Below are positions 1 through 12,700 of a stretch of 64,000 bases of DNA, piece by piece (within the stretch, counting starts at the first letter, position 1; the number at the start of each line of letters is the position of its first letter). Made by a program: the position numbers and the translations under genes. Below the pieces are notes generated by a model. That model made no database searches, was not told the DNA's origin, and worked only from the letters and a program-made list of their open reading frames with translations. This stretch comes from Orbilia blumenaviensis (Eukaryota > Ascomycota > Orbiliomycetes > Orbiliales > Orbiliaceae): NCBI GenBank assembly GCA_036872755.1, contig JAVHNS010000006.1, positions 620,001 through 684,000 of the forward strand, read 5' to 3'.

Positions 1-1623
1 AATAAGAGGGGGGCAGTTTTAAACCCTTAAGTTCGTGATGGCTAGGGTTAGTAGAGAGCTTAATATCTAGAAAGAAGGGATGAGGGCTCCTGCAAAATCT
101 TGGAGCTGAGAAATGCGCAGAATGTAATTTCTAAATTAATTGAAATTCAATTAATTCGTCAATTTTGGCATATATGAAGTTGTCGGACTGTGTGACAATG
201 GTGTCGCAAAGGCTAGAACCTCGGTATATATTCCGGGATTCATGTCAATTCGACCAATGTTATTTATTTACCTCATTACTACGCCTGTACCATAGTACTA
301 ATCCCCGCCCTAATGATCAAACCTGTCGCGTATTTCCAGATAGGGAGCCAGAGCTCAGCTCAGCTGGCCATGGCTGGCTGAATGGCTTGATATGCAAGCA
401 TTTACCTAGGTATGCAATAAGATCACCGATATCACGATAGCCATACAAAGTTTCAGCTGAAATCAATTCCATGCCCAATAGTAAAATGGCACGTACATAC
501 ATACATATGATCACAGAGCCATGTGTATCAAGTTAGCCACCGACATTCAAAGTTTAAAAGCTTAAAATGTCCAAGATATGCAGAGGTGCATTGGCCGAAT
601 TTGGCCAGACCCACATGTGGCCACAATATATTATCCGTCTTAAGATCTTAAAATTGTATGTTCGCGTTCAGCTTCACACCCGATTGGCTAAAAAGGATAT
701 GTCAACATCCTCAACAAAGCCATTAGTTTCGCGCGTAGACTTTAGGATTCGTACATTGTGTTCTAGATCTTCTTGAAACTTAAATTCGCTGGATTCAGCT
801 GCAGCTGAAGGGCGAAAATTGCATTTGCAACGTCTGCAAAATGGGGGGTTGTTTGATGACTAAGCCAAGCCCATGAATGAAAATGACCCACCTAGGGGTT
901 TATAACCAATCATAACAGCCTACTTGACCATAAAAGAGAAACTGCTAACCAAAGCAGGAACCAAAAGCAGTTCTTCCCGCTCAGCTTAGGATTATCGATA
1001 AGTTAGCGTAATATAATGCATTCACGTTTTGAGTTAAGCTCTTCGTGCAGATACTTCCTGCAGGTCGCAGTCGCAGCCGGAGAGCTGAAAATGTGAAGAA
1101 GTGGCAATTCCTGAATCTACCATTCTGCAGAAAGCCATATGCATGTTGTTGAAATCAGTCTAACTTCAAAGAGATCATGAGAGCAGTCCGTGCTGAAATC
1201 TTCGGAGTAGGCAGAGGAGAAAAAAGCCGATGCTAATTAATTCGCGCTTGCGAAAGCTTACAGACTTATTAGTTCATGCACAAGGTAGATATATTTATTT
1301 AGATAATCAGTTCAGAGCTTGGGCAGATAGGTAGTGTACATATATATTACCACATTGCAGTATCAATAAGGCCCTCAATTGAACTAGCTACTAGTACTTC
1401 GAAGTCTCCAATGCAATTCCAGATAATCACTCATGGTCATATTGTATAACCGAGCAGTGGACGCTTATTTCACAAAAGCGATATCTTCAGATTTATTTAG
1501 AAAGAATCCAATCGTTCAACCTCCAGACGCTTCTAACAATATAAAATTGAATAGGAGTTTGAGAACTCTTTTTCTCTGATATTATTATTTCAGTTCGGAT
1601 TCCATTAATCGGCTTCTTTTATC
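1..1623. other. Intergenic, no supported gene; 5' flank of the giant gene
   Basis: AT-rich DNA with only short ORFs that show no coding character. The last 60 bases contain a TTATTTCAG that could be a 3' splice site of a leader intron for the downstream gene, but nothing confirms it. I see no RNA gene or mobile element. Confidence 0.5.
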
Positions 1624-4600
1624 ATGTCAGCAAATCTATCACCAGCTGTCACTACCACCGGCCCTACTAGCCAGAGTTCGACGGGGCAAAATGCCCAGAA
1701 CGCACCGTCGGGTAATTCGTCTTCTACGGTTAGTACGAAGACTACTACTGGTGTGAACAAGATTGATCAAGGAGTGGGATATGTTTTATCTAGTCTTCAG
1801 ACAGATCTTCAGTTTCCTAGCAACTTCAGTTATAGTTTTGAGGCTCAAGCCTCGGTATCTGTGGCTGGGTCATGGGAAATCCTCCCGGGCTTTACTCTAG
1901 AAAGTGTAGGATTGAAGGCGTCCATTAAAAAATGGAAAGACCGACCAGGTGATTGTTTTACCACCTCGATAACTAAAGAGAGTCTTCTCAACTAATTAAT
2001 CGGTGCGCCGCAGTCGTTCTGGGGTTCCAACTTGATTCGTACATCAAGATTGGGGACATCAATATATATGTATCTGGCCTCATACCAACGCTTGAACAAA
2101 ATCAGGATGTAGATTTTGTCCTATCCTTGAAAACCGCAAGTCTGTTCGACGCTATACCAACACCAGACCTACTTCAGCAGCTTAAACAAGCCGCTCAATA
2201 TGGTACGTCAAAATGCTATGACAGTCATACCTCTACTACCCCTTATAGGAGCCTACTTACATGTATACTTCTGGATAGATATCGTATCAGTTGGCAACAA
2301 CTTGCTCCAGAGCACAGAGTCAGCTGCTGATTCAGCTTTTGCCGCTTCTGCCTCCCTCAAGATTACATATTCAAGCAGTGGTAAGAAGTATCTTTTTAGA
2401 GGGCTCGAAGTCTCGTTGGGTAAGAATGCCGACTGGCAGATTATTCCTTCCAAATTAAGCTTGAAGCGGGCAAATATATCTTTGATTTTCGCGAGAAAGG
2501 GTACTTCCGGGCCGTTCGATGCGTATATCGCAGCCAGTGGTCAATTTCAAGCTGGCACAGACACTAAGTTCACTGCCTCGGCTCGTCTGACTATTGAAAG
2601 CAGCGTTGTCTCCCTAGCCCTTACCTGCGATGTCAGCATATCGCCACTTGTTAATTCAAAACGGGTTATGGACGTTCTTGCCGGCGATAGTATTTCTGCC
2701 AGTTCTGATACTGCGCTTGCTCTGCCACCAGACTTTTCCTACCCGAAGAGTAGCCCAGTCAAATCGCAAACACTGGTAGTCCTTCAAAAGGTATCTACCG
2801 GCTGGCAACTAGATTATGCCCGTACTGCACTCGACTGGGAATTGAAATGGCAGCCGATATCACTAATAACCTTGACCAATATCAAATTCTTCGTTATGGC
2901 TGCAAGGGATGGAACGAAGTCTTTCTCCAAGGATGCAGCTCTGGGTCAACTTGGTAAACTTCAACTCCAAAAGGATTCACCAAAAGATGCAAAGCAGTTG
3001 GTTTACCAAGGTTACATTTCTGGTACTTTGCTTGTCGCACAAGCAGAGCTTATAACCTTTGCTACTTATGATTCGAAACAGGCGGTAACCACCATAGGCT
3101 GTGCTCTGAAAGACGGCGAGATATTACCTCTTACGACTTTGATTTCTCGTACAGTTCTCGGCGGGAGCACCTCAACGGGTGAAGAAGCCACAGCTACCTC
3201 ACCAGAACTTCAAGACTTTACGACACAGTTAGTCGCAACCAACGCGCCAAGTTCTTGCCCGATCAATATGCAATGGACCAGAAGACCTGGTATGGGTCAA
3301 GACCGTCAATTTACCTTCTCGATTAAAGACTCTAAGCTCAAGTCTCTGGCGTTTTCTGCAAAATTCGCGGACAAATACGAATGGAAGCTCACGAACAGCT
3401 TAAAACTTTCTGGTATGGGTATTTCTTTTACCTACGAGCCTCCTAAACAAACTGGCCAAATTGGTTCCATGAAAGGCCTCGCATATGGAAAGTTAAAGAT
3501 TTCAAACAATACCGAAGTTTATGGCATCATTGCAGGCATGAAGGATGCAGCTGCAGGCGAATTCCTACTCTACTTGTCTGTAACTGTTGGTGCGAGTCCA
3601 ACTTTGGGTATAGCACCTGAAAGTCTGTTCAACGATCCTTCGCTACAAGAATTCAAGCCCGAAACTACTGGCTGGGAGTTGAGCTCAATACTACCAAATC
3701 AGCAAAATCCTTCTACAATGTTTAAATCAGTTTCTGCTTCTGTTAGCATGCGACTCAGCCAGACCAAGCTCGCCGCTGCCCAAGGGAAAAAGGCAAACTA
3801 TAGCACAAAGTTACGTTTTGCAACGGTTTCTCTTGTTATGTCTGGGGAATGGACAATTGTTCCCGATCTTGTCCTCAAAGAGCTGTTAATGCAAGCACGG
3901 GTCATACCAGCGGATAGTACCACGCAGACATCTTCATCCACCAGCATACGAGTGAAAGGAATTTTGAATGCCTCGATATCAGGACAAGCGTATAGATTGG
4001 CTCTTATTGCGCTCTTCGCAACCCGTGGTGCAGTAGGAGGTTTCTCAGTGAGACTGGCCGCTGACGCCGGTCTTACTGAGGATCTATCCCAGGAAGATAA
4101 GCAAACCTTACCGGTATCCCCGTCAGGCTTGATGACCCTACCGGCTCTGGGTGGCAAGGCAATTGAGGCTGGAGAGCTGTCCGATGATACCGTAGACAAG
4201 GAATTTCCAATCCGACCTACTCAAGTCCTGAGCTCTTTATCAGCCGGCTGCGTAATGGACGTTGTGAAATCCCAGACATCAAGCACTTGGAGTGTGTCTA
4301 AGATCGACTTTTCCATAACATCCGAGCAGCCATGGGTAGTCATACAAGACAAGCTAAAATTCACGAAATGCCGACTGATTGTGTCAGTAAAGTCACCACG
4401 CAGCAGTAGCCGAGAGATTTTAGTCACTGCTTCCACCGTTGTGGCGATTGGATCCAGTGTTAACCTTGAAGCAGTCATCACTTTCATGAAGAAATATAGC
4501 GAAAAGTCCTTCACATTGGACTTAACAGCCAACAAGGCAGATGTCCTAAATGTGGTTCGAGAGCTCACAGGTCAAAGCCTTGAAAGTCTGACACCCAGTG

Positions 4601-7600
4601 GGGCGCCTGCATTCGCGGATGGCCAGAGTTTGGCACTTCGTCTTATCTTTGGGGCAAGTACTAGCACTGGACAACAGACCACCGGCACTGGGTACACGAT
4701 CCAAACGATATCAATTCAATATCAAGCTGGCGCTAGTCTCGTTTTGCAGCCATTCACAGTCAAAAGCCTCTCGCTAGAGCTCAATTGGCAGACAATAAAT
4801 CAAAAACGAACGGTGACAACAGCAATCAAGGGCATCGTGCAGTGCGCTGATGTACCAGTCGCAATTGCACTTGCATACAGCCAGTCAGACCCAAGCTCTG
4901 TGAAGTTTACTATGGAGCCAACAAAAGATCAACCCCTTGCTATCTCGAAGCTGGCATCCACCACAAATGTTTCAGAACCAACTTACACTCTACCTTCGGA
5001 GGTCAAGGCATTTACTGTACCAAACCTTTCTAATATTTCTGGTACCATCGGGATCAAAACCACATCTACTCCAAATGCGAAGACTGGTCTTCTTGTCCTT
5101 GATGCTGATGTTGTATCCGATCAGAAAATCAGCATTCTGGACATCGATCAGAGTATCAAGATTGAACTCCTTTATGTTGGTATTCATTGGCACTATGAGG
5201 CCGATAAAAAGTCAACGGGTTCAGTATACGCCTATCTACGATGTCAGGGTAGTAACACCCAACAAGGGTCAGACTATACACGAACTGATATCCGAGTTGA
5301 ATATACCAAAGGCAGTAATAATGAAGATATATACCAAGGAAAGCTGATTATTGGGAATGCTGAAACCCCAATCGAATATAAAGATGTCCTCAATAAGTTT
5401 CTCCCCACAACAACATATAAAATCCCTAGCACCATCAACGTACCAAGCACAATCCCGCTCTTAGAATTAGATGCAAAGCTGGTTAAAGGGAAATCAATCG
5501 AACTGCAGGCAGTCGGTCAAGCTCCGTGGACCCCACCCGCTATCGGAGAAACACGTATACAGCTGGAACGGGTCGGGATTTCTTTGAAAGCATGGAAATC
5601 GGCTTCCACTGACACGAAAACGAATGTCGACGTTGGGGTTACTGGCTCCTTAAAGTTCAACAATTTCCGTTCCGTAGACACGGCTAGGGCGTATCTTTCT
5701 ATCAGCACAGCCTCAAATACTGTTTTGATCGCGAAATTGGAAAAGACCGGCACAGCTGTTGCTGCAGGTACAAATACAGCCAGCACAGACATTGAAAGCA
5801 TGATCAGCGGCTCCGTTTCAACAAGTTGGAAAGATGTATCCCCACCGAGTTTATCAACTACAAATCTTAGTACCACCGGAATAGTCCTACTAGTAGACTG
5901 GACGGGTTCTAAATACCTACTAGCAGGTCAAGCTGAGAACTCCACGTATCGCCTGGCATTCTTTTCGAAACCAAGATTGAATCAATCACCAAAGACACGG
6001 GGCTATTGTCTATGTCTATCCTCAAGTGCAGACCTAACTAAGATATGGCCCGATTTACAAAACACGATTGCGCTAGACTTTAGTATTTCGCGCTGCGCTA
6101 TTCAAGTTGTAGCCCTCGGGGGAAACGTCGGGGAGTTTACAACCGACCTGGCGGAAATGGACCAATTGATGGTTGGAAAAACAGAGTTTGCGGATACTCG
6201 GGTCGCTCTCACTTCAACAAACGAGGTTCTGTTAGGGGCACCACCATCTACGGCCCTTGTAGATGGAGCATGGCTGTTTGGCGAGCTTCAGTTCGGCGGG
6301 GATCGTGAGCTATCAAATGCACTTGGTATGTTAGTTCAACCGAGTAATACGGTGAAATTGCTACTCTACGCCCAGATAGGCAAAGGTGAAGCAGTATATG
6401 CCATTAAATTGTTGAGCCCGTTGAGTTTGCTGGGTGGCTCAGTAACGATTTCGGATGCCATTGGAGCTTATAAGCCTGCTTTCACCAAGGTGGTTTCTGG
6501 CAGTTCACAATTGCAGCCGGCGGTCGTCACGTTGGCTGCGAATGTTAAAATAGAGGGAGTAACAAGTACGCCACTTCTGTTATCTACAACAATGACGACA
6601 CAGAAAGGTAGCGTGTCTTTTGATGCTGTGATTACAACTACAGTTTCGATCCGAGCGCCATTTACTCGGATGTTCAACGTGGAACTTGTCTCCATCGGAT
6701 TTTCAGGTGATATCAGCAAAAACACAGCTGGCAGTGTTGAGCGCTTCTACGCTATATCTGGCGGAGTAAGATTCGGAGGCCAGAGCCTTCCAGCTGGCGG
6801 AGAAACTGGTGTTAAAGGCACGATTCTCTTCAAGGATGGAACACCAGTTGCTGCATCCGTCGACTTCACAGACCCTGTTACCATATCGAAGATATTCTCC
6901 CAGATCATACAGCCCGGAGATACAACTGCAGGACAATGGCCCAGCGATTTTAACATAATAACATTTTACAATGTTTCCCTAACCTATGTTCCTGGTGCAC
7001 AGCCAGTGGACGCTCCTATGAAGGCCACCAATGGCACTAAGGTCTATAGAACATATAAATCTGGGTTCTGTGTGAGTGGGGACCTTGAAATCGGCTTTGA
7101 GAAGAGATTACAGACAAGTGCTGTTATATCTCGAAGCGGAATAATTATTTCGGGGAAATATGATCAAATTATTGACCTTGAGTTCATGAAACTGTCCGGT
7201 GTCACATTGACTATTGATACTACGCAAAGTAAAAAGGTAAATATTACATCTCCCAATGGACAACTTGTTAGCTGGAAAATATACAAGTACTAATATCTAC
7301 ACCAATAGGCTTATTCAATAAGCTCAGGCCTCGAATTTTTTGGAGCCAAGGATATCACTGTTGAACTGAAGTACATACCAGCGGCCAGTGCGCAGTCTAG
7401 CCGTTTTGAGGGGACGATTCAACGAAAGGACAGCAATGCCAACGATCTTATCGGAAATCAACTTAAAATTATATACCAAGATGGGAGTTTCAGCATCACC
7501 GGGTGGGAATTCACAAAGACTATTGACGACCTACAGAATTTAGCAAAAGAAATCGAAAATATTTCTCAGAACAAGGGCGCTTGTGGAAAGATTGTCAACT

Positions 7601-9759
7601 TTGTCTGGAACCAGGCTGTCAAAGGAAAATTCGACTACAAATTTAGTTTGCCCAAAAACCAAAAGAAGCAGAAGGACGGAAAGCCATGTTTTACATTCGA
7701 AGTGGACTGGTCGTACACTATCTCTGTTCTTGGCAAGAAGATCATAACGAACCAGTTTCTCAAGGTGCCCATAGACATCGTTGGGCCTTTTACTTTGTCG
7801 GACTTTGACCAGATGATCCTTAACTTTATCAAACAGAATGTGCCGAATATCGCCACTGCTTTGCTCGATGACCCCGTTGCTCTGGGCGAACTGTTTGCAA
7901 TGATGGCCGTCGAAAAGCTCGGTGCCGAAGCTATCACATCTCTCATCTGTCGAGGAGTCAGAGATCCAAAGATAGTCGATCGAGGTAACCAGCTTGTGGA
8001 TGATGCCGAAAAAGATATTAAGAGCAATTCAGATACAGTGAAGAACACCAACGTTGACACAACTGGAGGAGGCGGAGGCGGAAGCGGGGGCGGTTCAGGT
8101 TTTGGAAGCCTATTGAGCATATTAGGAACAGCTATTGGGGCAGCTGAATCGGCAGGAGGTATCGCAGCAGGTATTGTTTTCGGCGTTGGAGTTACTTTGA
8201 TCAGTGTGCTTTCAAAAATATCCGACAGCCAGAAGACTCAACTCGAGGAGCGCCGTGCAGCTGCACGTAAGCGCGCTGAAGATGCTCAAGCAGCACTAGA
8301 ACTGCTGAAGCAAAAAATCCAAACTTATCTGGCATTATCCGGCAAGCCAACAGTTGTTTTTAGCGTTCCAAATCCTGCGAACAGTAACTCTAGCACGATC
8401 AATATTGACTGGTCCAACGTCCTACCTAAAACACAAAGCGGAGGAACATTCACTGATTTCGAAGGTGTTACGTGGGATATCATCGCCAGCCCGAACAATA
8501 ACAGCAGCGATGACAGTGCCTTGAAGTCTAACACAACGGATCGCCGCGCGACGTTTGTCGCTAGCAGTGATAAATTTAAGACCACGCCATCAGTTTGGAT
8601 CTTTGTACGCGGCTCCGTGACTGTCCGCAATGTCACGATTACCGGTTCCTGGAACGTGAGCGAGACGGTAAGGGCTACGTTAGCCGCCCCAGCTAATGTG
8701 GACTTATCGCTCTTGCCAATCCAGGCCGATGGGTCACAACAATGTCTTGTTCGCGTCACTGGCCGTGAAGTTGGAACCTATCAGCTACAGCTTCGACCAT
8801 CATCTGATGCTTACAAGCAAATCAACGTCTACAAGCAGGAGCTTCGCATAGGCTCGATAGCAGCTCCTACAGAATCACGTATATCTGTTACAGACCTACA
8901 AGTATCTGGAGTACCGGCCATGGAGCCCATTCGTGCATATTGCAAACAAACCCCATTAAGCGGCACATCTTCAAAGGAGTCCACAGAAACAGCCTCTTTG
9001 CAATCGATTACTTTTGCGGCCAGTCCCACCAACTTAACTGCAACATCCTTTGGGAACTCTGCAACGTTTCAATGGGATGGCCAAGGAAACTCAGCAGGAG
9101 AATTCGATGTTCGAATAAAATCCGCGGATGGAAGGATACTGGAAACGATTGACACTACGACAGGCGCCGTGGTATCTCCAGGAAAGTTTAAGGTTCAAGC
9201 AACTTTGAAGACCACAGTGAACACTGGTGATGCATTTGTTGCAACAGTTACCTTAAAAACTATACCTAGCGGGATGATCGTTAAGCAGACCCAGACAAAC
9301 TTTACAATCCAGGCCCTTGTAATCACTAATTTGGTCCAGAATGGCGACTTTTCTCGGAATAACTTTACCGGTTGGGAAGTCAACCAGGCACAAGGAACAG
9401 CAACTATCGAGCAGCCAGGCTTATTCGGGGCTTCATTCAAAGCTGTGGCTGCCGTACGAGCCGGTAACCCCTATGCTGGCCTCACTTTTACGCAGAACCT
9501 CAATACTATTCCAGGAAAACAGTATAGGCTCTCTATATCTGGCAGATTTCGGGACGGGAACAACAACTGTTATTGTAACCTGTTCGTAAACGGTGCTTAC
9601 GTGATCAGTAGACGTTCGGGCAGCACAGCCCAGTTTAACGAGTCAAATCCGTTTACCGCAGGTCCTGGGCAAAGCAGGCTAGAGATTAATCTCACGAACA
9701 CTTGGTATGCTTCTATGACATACGAAATTGGTAATATCAAAGTCGAATTGATACCATAG
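1624..9759 (+). CDS. Giant modular beta-rich repeat protein with C-terminal galactose-binding-like domain, function unknown
   Basis: I join exons 1624-1948, 2014-2202, 2249-7236 and 7309-9759 (7953 nt, 2650 aa). Introns 1 (65 nt) and 3 (72 nt) have CTAAT branch sites. Intron 2 (46 nt, donor GTACGT) could instead end at 2278 (76 nt), still in frame and ten residues shorter. There is no signal peptide; residues 1-45 are Ser/Thr/Asn-rich. From about residue 60 to 1900 the protein is built of degenerate units of roughly 130-200 residues. Each has a W-x-I/L-x-P-like strand followed by alternating hydrophobic strands, for example near residues 83, 233, 367, 547, 703, 863 and 1262. A short P-S/P-N/D-F motif recurs near 63, 329 and 1734. 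Then come a Gly/Ser hinge (about 2087-2100), a small-residue hydrophobic segment (about 2100-2135), a charged coiled coil (about 2138-2175), beta-rich domains, and a CBM/galactose-binding-like fold (about 2508-2650) starting NLVQNGDFS. I do not recognise the family. A structural or surface-binding role is inference only. Confidence 0.8.
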
Positions 9760-12700
9760 GCTCATATATAAGCTACCTTTCACGTACATATCATTTGCGA
9801 GCATTCCTTTATTTTATTTTCCTTTTGTGCTTTTGGGTCCTGTTTTCCAATATTGTCTAATAATATTTCATCACATATACGTACGCATATATGTACAGGG
9901 TATACATCTCATGGCAATTATGCCCAATGTAGTTCTTTTTTATCGCTACGACCTTTTACGACGCTATTATGAGACCAGCCTAGCCCACTACTGTGTTGTT
10001 TTTGTTGCATTCGGAGCTTACGGCGACGACGGTGCGAGAGCTAAACTAAATTCGAAACGTCAGCCGAAACCTTTCCCAAGATTTTAAATCGGGACCTTTT
10101 TGGCCAGTTTGGGCACAATGCCATAATCATCGCCAAATTTACAAAATTCATGCATATCCAGTCGGCCGCTACCGCCCGTCAGGATTCAATTATTCCCATG
10201 TGCACTCGACCCTGCATCGATTACCATCTTCTTGCGTCAAAGACGGGTAGACTCCCGAATCGAAAGTCTCAGCTCGTCTAACTATAACTACGCGGATGGG
10301 GTTACGTCTGCAGTGGTTCGCCTCGCTTTCGAATAGTCGACAAGGCCCCCGAATTTTCCAGTGACTACTGGAGTAGATGGAGGGCCTTATTCGTTACTTC
10401 CTTGAATACTACTATTGCTTGTTCATTAGGTGTTTTCCGGCTTTAATGATGGATGCACAACCGTCTAGTGGCTGTGCTTGTTATTTGCCTAACGTTACTC
10501 CATTTTTGATATTCGTGGGCTGCCTGTTTGCGGCTCTGTTCGGGCCCGAAGATTGCGATGTTTGACTGGCATGACGTGCAGAACGGCAGATTTTCCACCC
10601 TTTCGAGGGGAGATTGAGTGAACAAGCTTAGGTTGTTTTGTGAAGGGCAATAATGGCTTGAGAACTTGATACCATATTTTCCAATACTGAGCTATCGTAT
10701 CAGTATTATATTGCCGCCTTGAGTTTCACGACGCGAGGTGTATCTCATCGTCGTGATATCGTTGTTTTTTGCGCCGAAGTTATCCGCGAGATATTCTTAA
10801 ACCCAGAAACCCATGCAGGGACAAAGAGGCGAAGTCGTAACGTACAACGAGACCCTCTTCGCATTCGATAGAACGTTAAACGTCGAACAATCATATCATC
10901 GAAACCTCACCAGGTAAATGACCCCCCCCCCCCTTTGTGAAACGGACAACTGGGGTAACAGCCAAGCGACCACAATTGATCCCGTAGTGTCGTACGAAGC
11001 TGGGTATACGTAGGGGAAGCCATAAAGCGGATACTTGCATCGAAATTGCATCCAGCCACCCGTATCATGCCAGTTGCAGTACAAACTACCAGCTTTACCG
11101 CAGGCCACTGACAGGGCAGCACCAGCCGATACCCGAAAGAGGTTTCAGACAGAGAATAGAAAGAAAAAAACCCTCAACCAGAACGCCCATGGAATGGGAT
11201 CAAGATCACCTGCAGGTGCCTGCGGGATTGTGCACCTATCGTGTGGAGTAATGTCTTCTCGCTTTTTTTTTTTTTAATTTTTTTTTTTTTTTTCATTTCT
11301 AGAAGCGCTCTAAGCTATAATTCGACGATCTTACAGTATTAATAGCGCAAGGCTGATAGTATACCCCCTTCTCCTTCTTCCCTTCTTGTGTGGAGATATA
11401 AATGATGCATGCAGTGGATAGCGCTGCTACGACCGACATCATACCGAGAAAACGGCGATAAGCTGCCTTTTTGTTGCTGCCTTCGAAGCTTCATGGGAAA
11501 GATCCACAATATACGGTTCTGGTATTCCATGCCTTTCCCGTGAGTACCACATAGGACCCGCGAATACCCTTAGGGAATAGCTCATCCCTGCCTCCCGTAG
11601 GTTGACCAGCTCAACGATACTACACATGGAGCTATGAAGCTAGAATGTCGTAGTATTGCCGCAAGGACAATGGTAGATCCGAATATCATCTACCGCCTTC
11701 GACCTGAGTTAGCTCGCCCCTAAAAGATTATTTCCCACGTGAAGCTCCAGTTTGCCTCACGAGATCCCTCCCATTGAGTGACTCGCGCCTCCAACAGCTT
11801 GTTTGAACGTTTCAAACCCCTTGGAGACCTGGTTATCATTATTTAAATATACATGTTTTAGGTAACTTTGCCTGGAAATTAAATAAGTAGTGAGAAGGCG
11901 TTCCTGTTAGGTATCGTTTTTAGGGCCTTGTACCCGATTGTCGAATCACGAAGGGTAGATTCGCCACCCCCGCATGACATCGGTTTGGAGCTTAAGCTCC
12001 GTAGACGGAGTGGATTTAGTATGTGGTTGTATATTAAATTTGGAATAACCTCGACGATCGGATCCGGGATAGTGTCTTTAAGTGATTGTGTCGCTTTTGA
12101 ATTGACCTGATCCTGAAGGGTTAATCCAGTGACCACAATGGTTAGCACCGGCCTGACAAAAAAAAAAGGTGCAGATGAATGGCGTTTGATGGCGCTGCAG
12201 CCTCAAATGCTTATACTGGGTCACTGCATAGAAGCCCCTTGTGAATCATTATAAACGAAAGGGAAACGTTAACCGGGGCTTTTCTTTCTTCCTTTCGCAA
12301 AATGTCGCAGCTGCAAGGTTGTTGCACATACCGAGATGTAGTGGAATAAATGGCAAGACATTCCGATATGCACGGATCGAAACTAATATGTCAAAGCTCG
12401 TTGGACCATTTTTCCAAACTACCAAGAGCTGGGTATTAACTTTTTGCTTGCTACAGACGACTGACACATATGATACCCAACCGGTGACGAGATTAATGAC
12501 CCTGCGGATTCGGAACCGATCTTAGGCAGCTTCCATATTCAGGCACCTCGTTTTTTTGTTGTTGCATAGACTGATATGTGAAAGCTCAACAAGCATCAAC
12601 GTTTAACGGCCCCTGGCCTGTTCTTCGTTTTCATCCACAAAGTCACTCATGGGGATACCGGTTATCGAGCCCTGGCCTTGAAGCATTAGTAATGTCCAGC

